Source: Bacteroidota bacterium
GTDB taxonomy: Bacteria; Bacteroidota; Ignavibacteria; Ignavibacteriales; Melioribacteraceae
NCBI GenBank assembly: GCA_023381535.1
Contig: JAMCSN010000143.1
Coordinates: forward strand, 1 to 5,485
Length of the DNA stretch: 5,485 nucleotides
Direction of reading: 5' to 3'
How positions within the stretch are numbered: the stretch's first letter is position 1; each line of letters begins with the position of its first letter. Of the stretch, positions 1-5,485 are shown piece after piece. Below the pieces are notes generated by a model. It saw only the letters and a program-made list of their open reading frames with translations. It was not told the DNA's origin and searched no databases. The position numbers and the translations under genes were made by a program.

Positions 1-34
1 GAGACAAAATAATCACTACTAAAAAACTTTTCAT
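1..34 (-). CDS. Start of a further, probably exported protein (only 11 complete codons visible)
   Basis: An ATG at 34..32 lies 5 nt after a strong GGAG Shine-Dalgarno sequence and opens a frame that runs off the left edge without a stop. The visible residues are MKSFLVVIILS: a Lys after the initiator Met followed by an unbroken hydrophobic run. This is how a Sec signal peptide, lipoprotein signal or membrane anchor begins. The ATG lies 35 nt downstream of the GH5 stop codon, on the same strand, so it is most likely the next gene of the same operon. By context another secreted glycoside hydrolase or a sugar-binding or surface protein would fit, but nothing in 11 residues identifies the family. 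The existence of a start here is well supported; the function is unknown. Confidence 0.72.
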   Translation of the reverse strand, partial: MKSFLVVIILS

Positions 35-39
35 GACTT

Positions 40-47
40 CTCCTTTT
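40..47 (-). promoter_or_regulatory. Ribosome binding site of the left-edge gene
   Basis: The minus strand reads AAAAGGAG, ending 5 nt before the ATG at 34..32. It is a near-ideal Shine-Dalgarno sequence and is the main evidence that the short open frame at the window edge is a real gene start. Confidence 0.75.
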
Positions 48-69
48 GAAACGCAAAATGTTTTTACTG

Positions 70-1284
70 TTATAAACCAAGCGCTTTTAAATATCCGGTG
101 TTTATGGTGCAGTTTTTGAATTTTATGTTCTCAAGCAAATCGGCAAATGCTTTTTTCACAATTTCCGGGGCCGGTTTGGATTTTCTAATTTCTTCAAAAT
201 TTTTGCGCGGTGCTTCGGCAAATTTTATTATTTCATCCCACTCTTTGGTTTTGGGAAACGAGACCATTCCGCGTGTGGAATCCATTTTTTTGTACGGCCA
301 GAAACACCAGCCGATATTATTTTTTTCCAAAAGTGTTCTGAAAGAATTTATCCACTCATCCTCATTTTCACCGGATTCACCTAGCCACAGCGGGACATTG
401 TATTTGTTGGCGTAATCAACATACTCTTGAATTTCTTTCTGTTCAGGCGGCATCCAGTATTTATGAAAAGTGTAAACCACATTTTTATCGAACGGCAGAC
501 CAAAGACTTTGAAGTTTGTATCCCACTGAGCACCGCCTAGAAAAACAATATGATTCTTGTCGATGTTTCGAATCGCCGAAACAATTTTTTTGTACAACGG
601 CTCGAGAAGTTTGTTTAACTCTTCTTTGTTCTCGTAAAAATGCGGAATAGGTTCATTGAGCAAATCATAACCGATGACGATCTTTTCGTCTTTGTATCTC
701 TCCGCAATTTTTTTCCACAACTCAATTGTTGTGTTCTGTGCGTCTTTGTTTTCGAATAAGAAAGGATAACTCCAGCTGTCATCGATATTATCGCCGGTCT
801 GTCCGCCGGGCGCGGCATGCATATCAAGCACAACGTACAAATTTTCTTCGCGGCACCATTTAATTATGTCATCAAGGCGTTTGAATCCCTCTTCCAAAAA
901 TATTTCGGGATGATCTTCCACCAAGAAAAATTTAAAATTGAACGGGACCCGGATATGATTCAATCCGGTGCTTTTAATAAAATGAATATCTTCCTTTGTG
1001 ATGTAGTTGTCACGGAACGCATTCCAAAATTTCCTTGCATCATCGGCGCCGATTAATTCCTTAACGACATCATCGATTAATCGGAACGAATTGACATCTT
1101 TGAAGTGAAACATGTAGCCTTCGGGATTCAGCCAATTCCCGATATTGATTCCCCTGAGCAGTAAAACTTTTCCGTCTGCATCTACAATATTTTTTCCGTC
1201 ACAGCGTACAAAATTTTTATTCTGCGCATCGGCAGTAGCGAATAACGTTAACAATAAAAAAATTATGTTGCTAAAAACTTTCAT
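70..1284 (-). CDS. Secreted glycoside hydrolase family 5 (cellulase/exo-glucanase-like)
   Basis: This 404-residue protein is a GH5 retaining beta-glycanase with a (beta/alpha)8 barrel, expected to cut a beta-linked glucan outside the cytoplasm. Residues 1-20 form a Sec signal peptide (MKVFSN, a hydrophobic core, then ATADA before Gln21). The barrel opens with the GH5-typical RGINIGNWL (about 44-52). Arg112 (LNHIR), His156 (LDMHAAPGG) and Asn210-Glu211 (LLNEP, acid/base) follow. Then come His274 and Tyr276 (FHKYW), Glu303 (WLGES, nucleophile) and Trp329 (GWCFW), so the full catalytic set is present. No carbohydrate-binding module or anchor is visible. The last 40 or so residues are a helical, charged tail after the barrel. 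I chose the second of two adjacent ATGs because GGAGG lies 5 nt before it and the signal peptide starts there; a TTG at 1338 would put 18 polar residues ahead of it. It lies 70 nt downstream of the GH3 gene. HAAPGG resembles motifs of exo-1,3-glucanases and CelC-like enzymes, so cellulose, mixed-linkage glucan and beta-1,3-glucan all remain possible. The family is certain; the substrate is not. Confidence 0.92.
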   Translation of the reverse strand: MKVFSNIIFLLLTLFATADAQNKNFVRCDGKNIVDADGKVLLLRGINIGNWLNPEGYMFHFKDVNSFRLIDDVVKELIGADDARKFWNAFRDNYITKEDIHFIKSTGLNHIRVPFNFKFFLVEDHPEIFLEEGFKRLDDIIKWCREENLYVVLDMHAAPGGQTGDNIDDSWSYPFLFENKDAQNTTIELWKKIAERYKDEKIVIGYDLLNEPIPHFYENKEELNKLLEPLYKKIVSAIRNIDKNHIVFLGGAQWDTNFKVFGLPFDKNVVYTFHKYWMPPEQKEIQEYVDYANKYNVPLWLGESGENEDEWINSFRTLLEKNNIGWCFWPYKKMDSTRGMVSFPKTKEWDEIIKFAEAPRKNFEEIRKSKPAPEIVKKAFADLLENIKFKNCTINTGYLKALGL

Positions 1285-1289
1285 CATTG

Positions 1290-1294
1290 CCTCC
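1290..1294 (-). promoter_or_regulatory. Ribosome binding site that fixes the GH5 start
   Basis: GGAGG on the minus strand is 5 nt before the ATG at 1284 but only 2 nt before the adjacent ATG at 1287. This favours the downstream ATG (MKVF) as initiator. It directly follows the T-tract of the hairpin described next to it. Confidence 0.7.
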
Positions 1295-1333
1295 AAAAAA
1301 TTTAGTGCCGACAATTCGGCATGCTCTGTGAGC
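1295..1333 (-). terminator. Intercistronic hairpins with T-tract between GH3 and GH5 (possible partial terminator or processing site)
   Basis: In transcript direction a small hairpin (GCTC, loop ACA, GAGC; 1333..1323) is followed by a perfect 6-bp stem-loop (TGCCGA, loop ATTG, TCGGCA; 1321..1306). The spacer CTAAA and then six T (1300..1295) come next. The T-run starts five bases after the stem and the stem is short, so this is weaker than a classic intrinsic terminator. It could reduce read-through into GH5, protect the 3' end of the upstream message, or do nothing. The GH5 Shine-Dalgarno sequence begins at the base after the T-run, so any termination here would remove GH5 and everything downstream. 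Confidence 0.3.
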
Positions 1334-1354
1334 TGCAAAATGAAACCTTATATT

Positions 1355-3175
1355 TTAGTAACTTAGTCCGAATCCGTATGGAAAAAGCGGATCATATTTA
1401 GCATCGCCAACGTTGATCGGAATTTGATCCATGCTTTTAGGCCACGAGTGGGAAAGTTTTCCAGTCGGTTTATAATTACCGAAGAGAACGTCAGCTACGC
1501 CCTGTCCTTCTGTACCCGGCAGCCATGCCGCAATAAATGCTTTGCTCTCATTCAATGCCGGTTCAATCAACATTGGTCTGCCGGAAACAAGAAGCGTAAC
1601 GATCGGGACGCCGGATGATTTTACTTTTGCAATTGCGTCAAGATCTTCCTTATCCAAACTCAAATCATCTTTGTCGCCGAACATTTCAGCGTACGGTTTC
1701 TCGCCAATCACAAGAATACAAACATCTGCGCCTTCGGCTCCGCTGCCGTCGAGCGAGTAAGTAACTTTTGTATCCTTCGAAACCGTATTCTTGATTGCAT
1801 GCAGAATTGTTGTGCCGCCGGAAATAACATTGCCGCTTTTACCTTGCCAAATGATTGTCCAACCGCCGCATTGATTGCCGATGTCATCCGCACTTTTACC
1901 TGCAACGTGAATATGTTTTATTTTTTTAGAAAGCGGCAAAACTTTATTGTCATTTTTTAAAAGCACCAATGATTGCCGCACGGCATCGCGTGCTACTTTG
2001 CGGTGTTCGGCAGAACCAACCTTTGCAGTCAGTGCTCTGTCGGTCAAAGGATGTTCGAATAAGCCAAGTTCATATTTTACTTTTAAAATTCTGCTAACCG
2101 CATCGTCGATCCGGCTCATCGGGACTTTGTTTTCGTTTACAAGTTCTTTTAACGCATTTATGAAATCGACATAATTATTTTTCTGTCCAGGCGCGTTCGG
2201 AAGCATAATCATATCAAGACCGGCATTGATAGATTGCTCAACATCTTTTTTGTAATCGTCACCGAGTTGATCGATGGCAGCCCAATCCGAAACGAGAAAT
2301 CCTTTGAAACCCAATTCACCTTTCAAAACATCTGTGAGAAGATATTTGTTGCCGTGCATCTTCACACCGTTCCAGCTGCTGTAAGAAACCATGATTGATT
2401 TAGCGCCGGCTTTTATTGCATCGATGTATCCAGCCATGTGAATTTTTCTAAGCGTTTGTTCATCGCATTCGGTGTTGCCCTGATCTTTTCCGTTTGTCGT
2501 TCCCCCGTCGCCCAAATAATGTTTCGCGCAAGCGAGAATAGAAGTTTTGCCGTCAAGATTTTTTCCTTGAAGTCCGCGGATGTAAGCCGCGCCAAGTTTT
2601 CCAACCAACTTCGGATCTTCGCCGTAACTTTCGTATGTGCGTCCCCACCTAATATTTCTTGATACAGCGATGCACGGGGCGAAGTCCCAATCAATTCCGG
2701 TTCCGGCAATTTCTTCTGCCGTAACTCTTCCAACTTGTTCAACGAGTTTAGGATTATGTGTTGCGCCTAGTCCAATGTTGTGCGGAAAAATAACAGCGCC
2801 GTCAACATTGTTGTGCCCGTGAACGGCATCAATTCCAAAAACCATCGGCATACCTAAGCGAGTCTTTAAAGAAATATTTTGGTACTCATCATAAATATCC
2901 GCCCAAGTTTTCGGTGCAAGATTTGGCGGTTCGGAATTGCCGCCCCATAAAATCGAGCCGAGCGAATACTTTGCAATATCACCTGTGTTTTGTTTGATCG
3001 CGTCATAATCAACTTGCGTCATCTGCCCGATTTTTTCATCAAGTGTCATCTTTGCTAAAAGTGCTTCAACTTTTTTATCGATCGCATTTTCTTTTTTGCT
3101 TTCCGAATTCTTCAGAACAAAGCCGAAGAAAGAAATAACAAAAAATGAAATTAGAAGGAGAGAATATTTTTTCAT
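1355..3175 (-). CDS. Exported glycoside hydrolase family 3 beta-glucosidase / exo-beta-glucan glucohydrolase (ExoI/ExoP type)
   Basis: This 606-residue enzyme removes glucose from the non-reducing ends of beta-glucans and oligosaccharides with retention, probably in the periplasm. Residues 4-21 are a hydrophobic export segment after MKK. There is no lipobox Cys and no clear AXA cleavage site, so cleavage near SES (24-26) or retention as an anchor are both possible. The N-terminal barrel domain (about 30-380) carries Asp116 (GIDAVHG), Arg179 (GRTYES), Lys218-His219 (AKHYLGDGG) and the nucleophile Asp297 (LVSDWAAID). The second domain (about 395-606) has the [10 protein letters not shown] substrate loop and [11 protein letters not shown] (Glu492 and Glu497), the segment that holds the acid/base Glu in barley ExoI. 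It ends in YGFGLSY. It has only the two core domains, without the fibronectin-III extension of BglX-type enzymes, which matches ExoI-like length. The ATG is chosen because GAGGA lies 4 nt upstream and export residues follow; the longer frame from GTG at 3232 lacks a ribosome site. It starts 83 nt after the kinase gene. Linkage preference cannot be read from the sequence; ExoI-type enzymes are usually broad. Confidence 0.94.
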   Translation of the reverse strand: MKKYSLLLISFFVISFFGFVLKNSESKKENAIDKKVEALLAKMTLDEKIGQMTQVDYDAIKQNTGDIAKYSLGSILWGGNSEPPNLAPKTWADIYDEYQNISLKTRLGMPMVFGIDAVHGHNNVDGAVIFPHNIGLGATHNPKLVEQVGRVTAEEIAGTGIDWDFAPCIAVSRNIRWGRTYESYGEDPKLVGKLGAAYIRGLQGKNLDGKTSILACAKHYLGDGGTTNGKDQGNTECDEQTLRKIHMAGYIDAIKAGAKSIMVSYSSWNGVKMHGNKYLLTDVLKGELGFKGFLVSDWAAIDQLGDDYKKDVEQSINAGLDMIMLPNAPGQKNNYVDFINALKELVNENKVPMSRIDDAVSRILKVKYELGLFEHPLTDRALTAKVGSAEHRKVARDAVRQSLVLLKNDNKVLPLSKKIKHIHVAGKSADDIGNQCGGWTIIWQGKSGNVISGGTTILHAIKNTVSKDTKVTYSLDGSGAEGADVCILVIGEKPYAEMFGDKDDLSLDKEDLDAIAKVKSSGVPIVTLLVSGRPMLIEPALNESKAFIAAWLPGTEGQGVADVLFGNYKPTGKLSHSWPKSMDQIPINVGDAKYDPLFPYGFGLSY

Positions 3176-3179
3176 CTTG

Positions 3180-3184
3180 TCCTC
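3180..3184 (-). promoter_or_regulatory. Ribosome binding site that fixes the GH3 start
   Basis: GAGGA on the minus strand sits 4 nt upstream of the ATG at 3175. It supports this start over the in-frame GTG at 3232, which has no purine-rich site before it. Confidence 0.65.
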
Positions 3185-3258
3185 AGTATTTATTGCATAA
3201 AAAACTTGTTCAGAATCATTTGTAAGAATCACAGACTTAAAATGAAGCGGAGGAAAAT

Positions 3259-4230
3259 CTATTTCGACTTTTTTAATTCATTCCAAATTAAAGCCGCGGC
3301 GCCAAGAACTGCAGCGTTTCCGCCCGGTAACGCCGAGGGAATCAATTTCACTTTGTTTTTGAAAATGTTAAGCATGTACTCCTCCATGTAGCGTTTGGTC
3401 GGTACAAAAATGAGATCGCCTGCCAACGCGAGTCCCCCAAAAAGAACTATCGCTTCGGGACTTAAGTGCGCGACCGCATCGGCAAGTTTGAGCCCAAGAA
3501 TTTTTGCAGTGTAATCGAATGCTTCAAGCGCAAGTTTATCGCCGGATGCCGCAGCAGCATCGGAAATATCTTTTGCGGTCAATTGATCAAAACTTATGTT
3601 TCTTAACTTGCTCGGTGTATTCGTATTACAGATTAATTCATAAACCGTGCGGCGGATTCCCGAAGCTGAGGCATAAGTTTCCAAACATCCTTTCCGCCCG
3701 CAGCCGCATTCACGACCGTTCGGATCAACAATAGTGTGACCAACTTCTCCGGCAAAACCATCTGCGCCGTAAACCAATTCCCCGTTAATAACGATACCGC
3801 TTCCAAGTCCAGTGCCGAGAGTGATCACGATAAAATCTTTCATCCCTTTTGCCGCACCGAAAATCATTTCACCTATTGCCGCGGCATTTGCATCGTTTGT
3901 AATTGCAGAGGGTAACGGTGAATACTTTTTCACAATCTCAAGAACATTCACGAAACCCCAATTCAAATTAGGCGGAAGTTCGACAGTTCCTTTGTAATAA
4001 TTTGCATTAGGTGCGCCAATGCCGATACCAACTAATTCATATTCCTTTTCAATTTTGCGGGATATCATGTTGAGTTCGGCGAACAATCTTTCAAACAATT
4101 GGTTGGCGTTCTGTTCCGAATGAGTTTGAATTGATGATTCCGCAACAATCTTTCCGTTTGAATCAACAAATCCAAATGCAGTGTTCGTACCGCCTACATC
4201 AATTCCGGCAACAATTTGTATCTTACTCAT
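3259..4230 (-). CDS. ROK-family sugar kinase (probable glucokinase)
   Basis: This 323-residue cytoplasmic kinase phosphorylates a hexose at O6 with ATP, most likely the glucose brought in by the adjacent permease. The N-terminal phosphate-binding motif is DVGGTNT (from Asp11). The catalytic base is Asp113 in [20 protein letters not shown] (about 139-147) is the second nucleotide/sugar motif. The ROK signature follows, with the EVGH motif (162-165) and [10 protein letters not shown] (175-184). His165 and Cys175, Cys177 and Cys182 form the structural zinc site. [10 protein letters not shown] (from 263) and [10 protein letters not shown] (from 303) complete the ATPase-fold C-terminal half. There is no N-terminal DNA-binding helix-turn-helix, so it is an enzyme rather than a ROK repressor, and the length is normal for the family. 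Its ATG is 2 nt after the permease stop codon; only a weak AGG (4240..4238) lies 7 nt upstream, which suggests translational coupling. Glucose is the favoured substrate from context, but ROK kinases for fructose, N-acetylglucosamine, N-acetylmannosamine or allose share these motifs, so specificity is inferred. Confidence 0.93.
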   Translation of the reverse strand: MSKIQIVAGIDVGGTNTAFGFVDSNGKIVAESSIQTHSEQNANQLFERLFAELNMISRKIEKEYELVGIGIGAPNANYYKGTVELPPNLNWGFVNVLEIVKKYSPLPSAITNDANAAAIGEMIFGAAKGMKDFIVITLGTGLGSGIVINGELVYGADGFAGEVGHTIVDPNGRECGCGRKGCLETYASASGIRRTVYELICNTNTPSKLRNISFDQLTAKDISDAAAASGDKLALEAFDYTAKILGLKLADAVAHLSPEAIVLFGGLALAGDLIFVPTKRYMEEYMLNIFKNKVKLIPSALPGGNAAVLGAAALIWNELKKSK

Positions 4231-4232
4231 TG

Positions 4233-5485
4233 TTATGCCTGTTGTGTTTTGTACGTTGGTTTATGTCCCTTCAATCCGTAGTAAGCAATGTATATGTAAC
4301 AAAGAACCGGAATAAAGAACGCGTGATGAATTCCGATGTTGTCTGCGAAGAAACCTTGAATGACGGGAAGTATTGCGCCGCCAACGATTGCCGTGCACAA
4401 AATTCCCGAACCTTGACCGGTGTGTTTTCCAAGACCATCGATTGCCAACGTGAAAATAGTTGGGAACATAATCGAATTGAATAACCCTACTGCAAGTAAT
4501 GCCCACATTGCAACATGACCAAAAGTCAGCATTGAAGTAATGACGAGCGCGCCCGCAACAACCGCATTGAACGCGAGAACACTGGATGGTTTTATTTTTC
4601 TTTGGACCGCAGAGCCGAGAAATCTTCCGACCATTGCACCGCCCCAGTAAAACGAAACAAACTTGCCGGCATCGGCTTCTTTTAATCCGGCAATAAAAGG
4701 TTGACCGAAATAATTAACAAGAAAACTTCCGATGGAAACCTCGCCGCCGACATAAACAAAAATCGCAACTGCGCCGAGTACCAGGTGCTTATATCCCCAT
4801 GCGCTTTTGTGAACATGATCAAAATTATTTCCTTCATCGCCGTTTGCCGCATCTGCCGCTTCAATTTTAGGAAGTTTAATAATTGCAAAGATTGCCGCAA
4901 TGACAAACAAAGCTGCCGCCAATCCTAAGTAAGGAACCTGCACCGCGCTTGCTTCGGCTAATTTGTATGCGGTTACATCTTCCGTCTTCATTAATTTTAG
5001 TTGATCAACTGTTTTTACCGCCAACGACAGAATGATCAATGAACCGAAATAAGGCGCGATGGTTGTGCCGAGTGAATTAAATGCCTGCGTTAAATTCAAT
5101 CTGCTTGAAGCGGTGCTGGGTTTACCAAGAATAGCTACGTATGGATTTGCCGCAACTTGGAGGAGAGTTATTCCGGAAGCGAGAACGAACAGCGCAATTA
5201 GAAACATTACATAAGATTGGTAGCCGGCAGCCGGATAAAACAACAAACAGCCGATTCCGGCGGTGATCAATCCAATCACGATTCCGGTTTTGTACCCTGC
5301 TTTTTCTACCAAAATTCCTGAAGGCAGCGATACAACAGCATACGCAGTAAAGAAACTGAATTGTATCAGCATGACTTGAGTATAATTCAAAGTAAAAACA
5401 GCTTTGAGATGCGGAATAAGAATATCGTTAAGACATGTTATAAAACCCCACATAAAAAATAGCGTGGTCAAAACCGGAATCGTGA
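4233..5485 (-). CDS. FHS-family MFS sugar permease (glucose/galactose-type), N-terminus outside the window
   Basis: This is an inner-membrane sugar symporter of the fucose-galactose-glucose (FHS) branch of the major facilitators. The frame is open to the right edge (416 codons visible). The first in-frame initiator, a TTG at 5471, lies inside transmembrane helix 1 and has no ribosome site, so the true start is upstream and roughly 10-25 residues are missing. Counting from that TTG, the diagnostic segments are [17 protein letters not shown] (helix 1, with Asp16), [16 protein letters not shown] (helix 2-3 loop), [14 protein letters not shown] (about 103-116), [14 protein letters not shown] (124-137) and [18 protein letters not shown] (352-369). 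About 12 hydrophobic helices are split by a charged central loop (about 200-227). Asp16 corresponds to the proton-coupling Asp of E. coli FucP, while Gln105 stands where FucP has Glu. The permease is the most upstream gene seen and abuts the kinase, which suggests glucose import followed by phosphorylation. Galactose, fucose or N-acetylglucosamine transport is possible within the family, but the neighbouring beta-glucosidase favours glucose. Confidence 0.92.
   Translation of the reverse strand, partial: TIPVLTTLFFMWGFITCLNDILIPHLKAVFTLNYTQVMLIQFSFFTAYAVVSLPSGILVEKAGYKTGIVIGLITAGIGCLLFYPAAGYQSYVMFLIALFVLASGITLLQVAANPYVAILGKPSTASSRLNLTQAFNSLGTTIAPYFGSLIILSLAVKTVDQLKLMKTEDVTAYKLAEASAVQVPYLGLAAALFVIAAIFAIIKLPKIEAADAANGDEGNNFDHVHKSAWGYKHLVLGAVAIFVYVGGEVSIGSFLVNYFGQPFIAGLKEADAGKFVSFYWGGAMVGRFLGSAVQRKIKPSSVLAFNAVVAGALVITSMLTFGHVAMWALLAVGLFNSIMFPTIFTLAIDGLGKHTGQGSGILCTAIVGGAILPVIQGFFADNIGIHHAFFIPVLCYIYIAYYGLKGHKPTYKTQQA

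Noticed and set aside
1285..1338. Longer GH5 start at a TTG (1338)
   Set aside because: An AAGG lies about 7 nt upstream, but the extra 18 residues would be polar and acidic ahead of a perfect signal peptide. They also overlap the intercistronic hairpins, and the ATG at 1284 has a better GGAGG.
3212..3231. Direct repeat of AGAATCA (period 13) in the kinase-GH3 gap, considered as an operator
   Set aside because: Only two 7-base copies occur in AT-rich DNA with no promoter elements beside them, so chance is a sufficient explanation.
3176..3232. Longer GH3 start at a GTG (3232)
   Set aside because: No Shine-Dalgarno sequence precedes it, and it would bury the export segment behind 19 polar residues. 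The ATG at 3175 has GAGGA 4 nt upstream.
3180..3254. TCCTC near the start of the 83-nt gap is complementary to the GH3 GAGGA ribosome site
   Set aside because: The match is five bases at a distance of about 65 nt without extension on either side, too weak to claim a regulatory structure.
3176..3258. Possible internal promoter in the largest gap
   Set aside because: I could not find a convincing -35/-10 pair or a Bacteroidota-type -33/-7 pair on the minus strand.
4131..4484. A 117-codon plus-strand open frame antisense to the kinase-permease junction
   Set aside because: It lies opposite two strongly conserved genes, its translation has no recognisable motif, and nothing suggests independent expression. 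It is best explained as a shadow frame.
5469..5471. TTG as the start of the permease
   Set aside because: The frame stays open to the window edge and the TTG falls within the first transmembrane helix. Family members have additional residues before this point, so the gene is truncated by the window.

Overview
The window is one densely packed block of genes, all read from the minus strand (right to left). In transcription order it holds a sugar permease of the FHS branch of the major facilitator superfamily (cut at its N-terminus by the window edge), a ROK-family sugar kinase, a secreted GH3 beta-glucosidase of the ExoI/ExoP type, a secreted GH5 glycanase, and the first 11 codons of a further gene that begins with signal-peptide-like residues. 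Intergenic gaps are 2, 83, 70 and 35 nt, so a single operon is the natural reading. The promoter would lie beyond position 5485. I saw no tRNA, rRNA, CRISPR array, insertion sequence or phage gene, and there is no gene-free stretch longer than 83 nt.

The genes form a coherent route for beta-glucan use. The GH5 enzyme would cut a beta-linked glucan outside the cytoplasm, and the GH3 enzyme would release glucose from the oligosaccharides, also outside the cytoplasm. The FHS permease would then import free glucose (or a similar hexose) by cation symport, and the ROK kinase would phosphorylate it to the 6-phosphate. Both hydrolases carry N-terminal export signals while the kinase has none, which fits import of monosaccharide rather than oligosaccharide. 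Whether the natural glucan is cellulose, mixed-linkage glucan or beta-1,3-glucan cannot be settled from the sequence.

Organism: the DNA is moderately AT-rich. FHS permeases together with ROK kinases and GH3/GH5 enzymes are common in the Bacteroidota/Chlorobiota/Ignavibacteriota group. Clear Shine-Dalgarno sequences precede three of the genes, whereas Bacteroidia and Flavobacteriia typically lack them. I therefore lean towards an Ignavibacteriota-like or related lineage, but this is inference without any search.

I did not find evidence for a novel kind of system. The points most worth a second look are the truncated secreted gene at the left edge, a terminator-like hairpin sitting directly on the GH5 ribosome binding site, and the Gln at a likely proton-coupling position of the permease.
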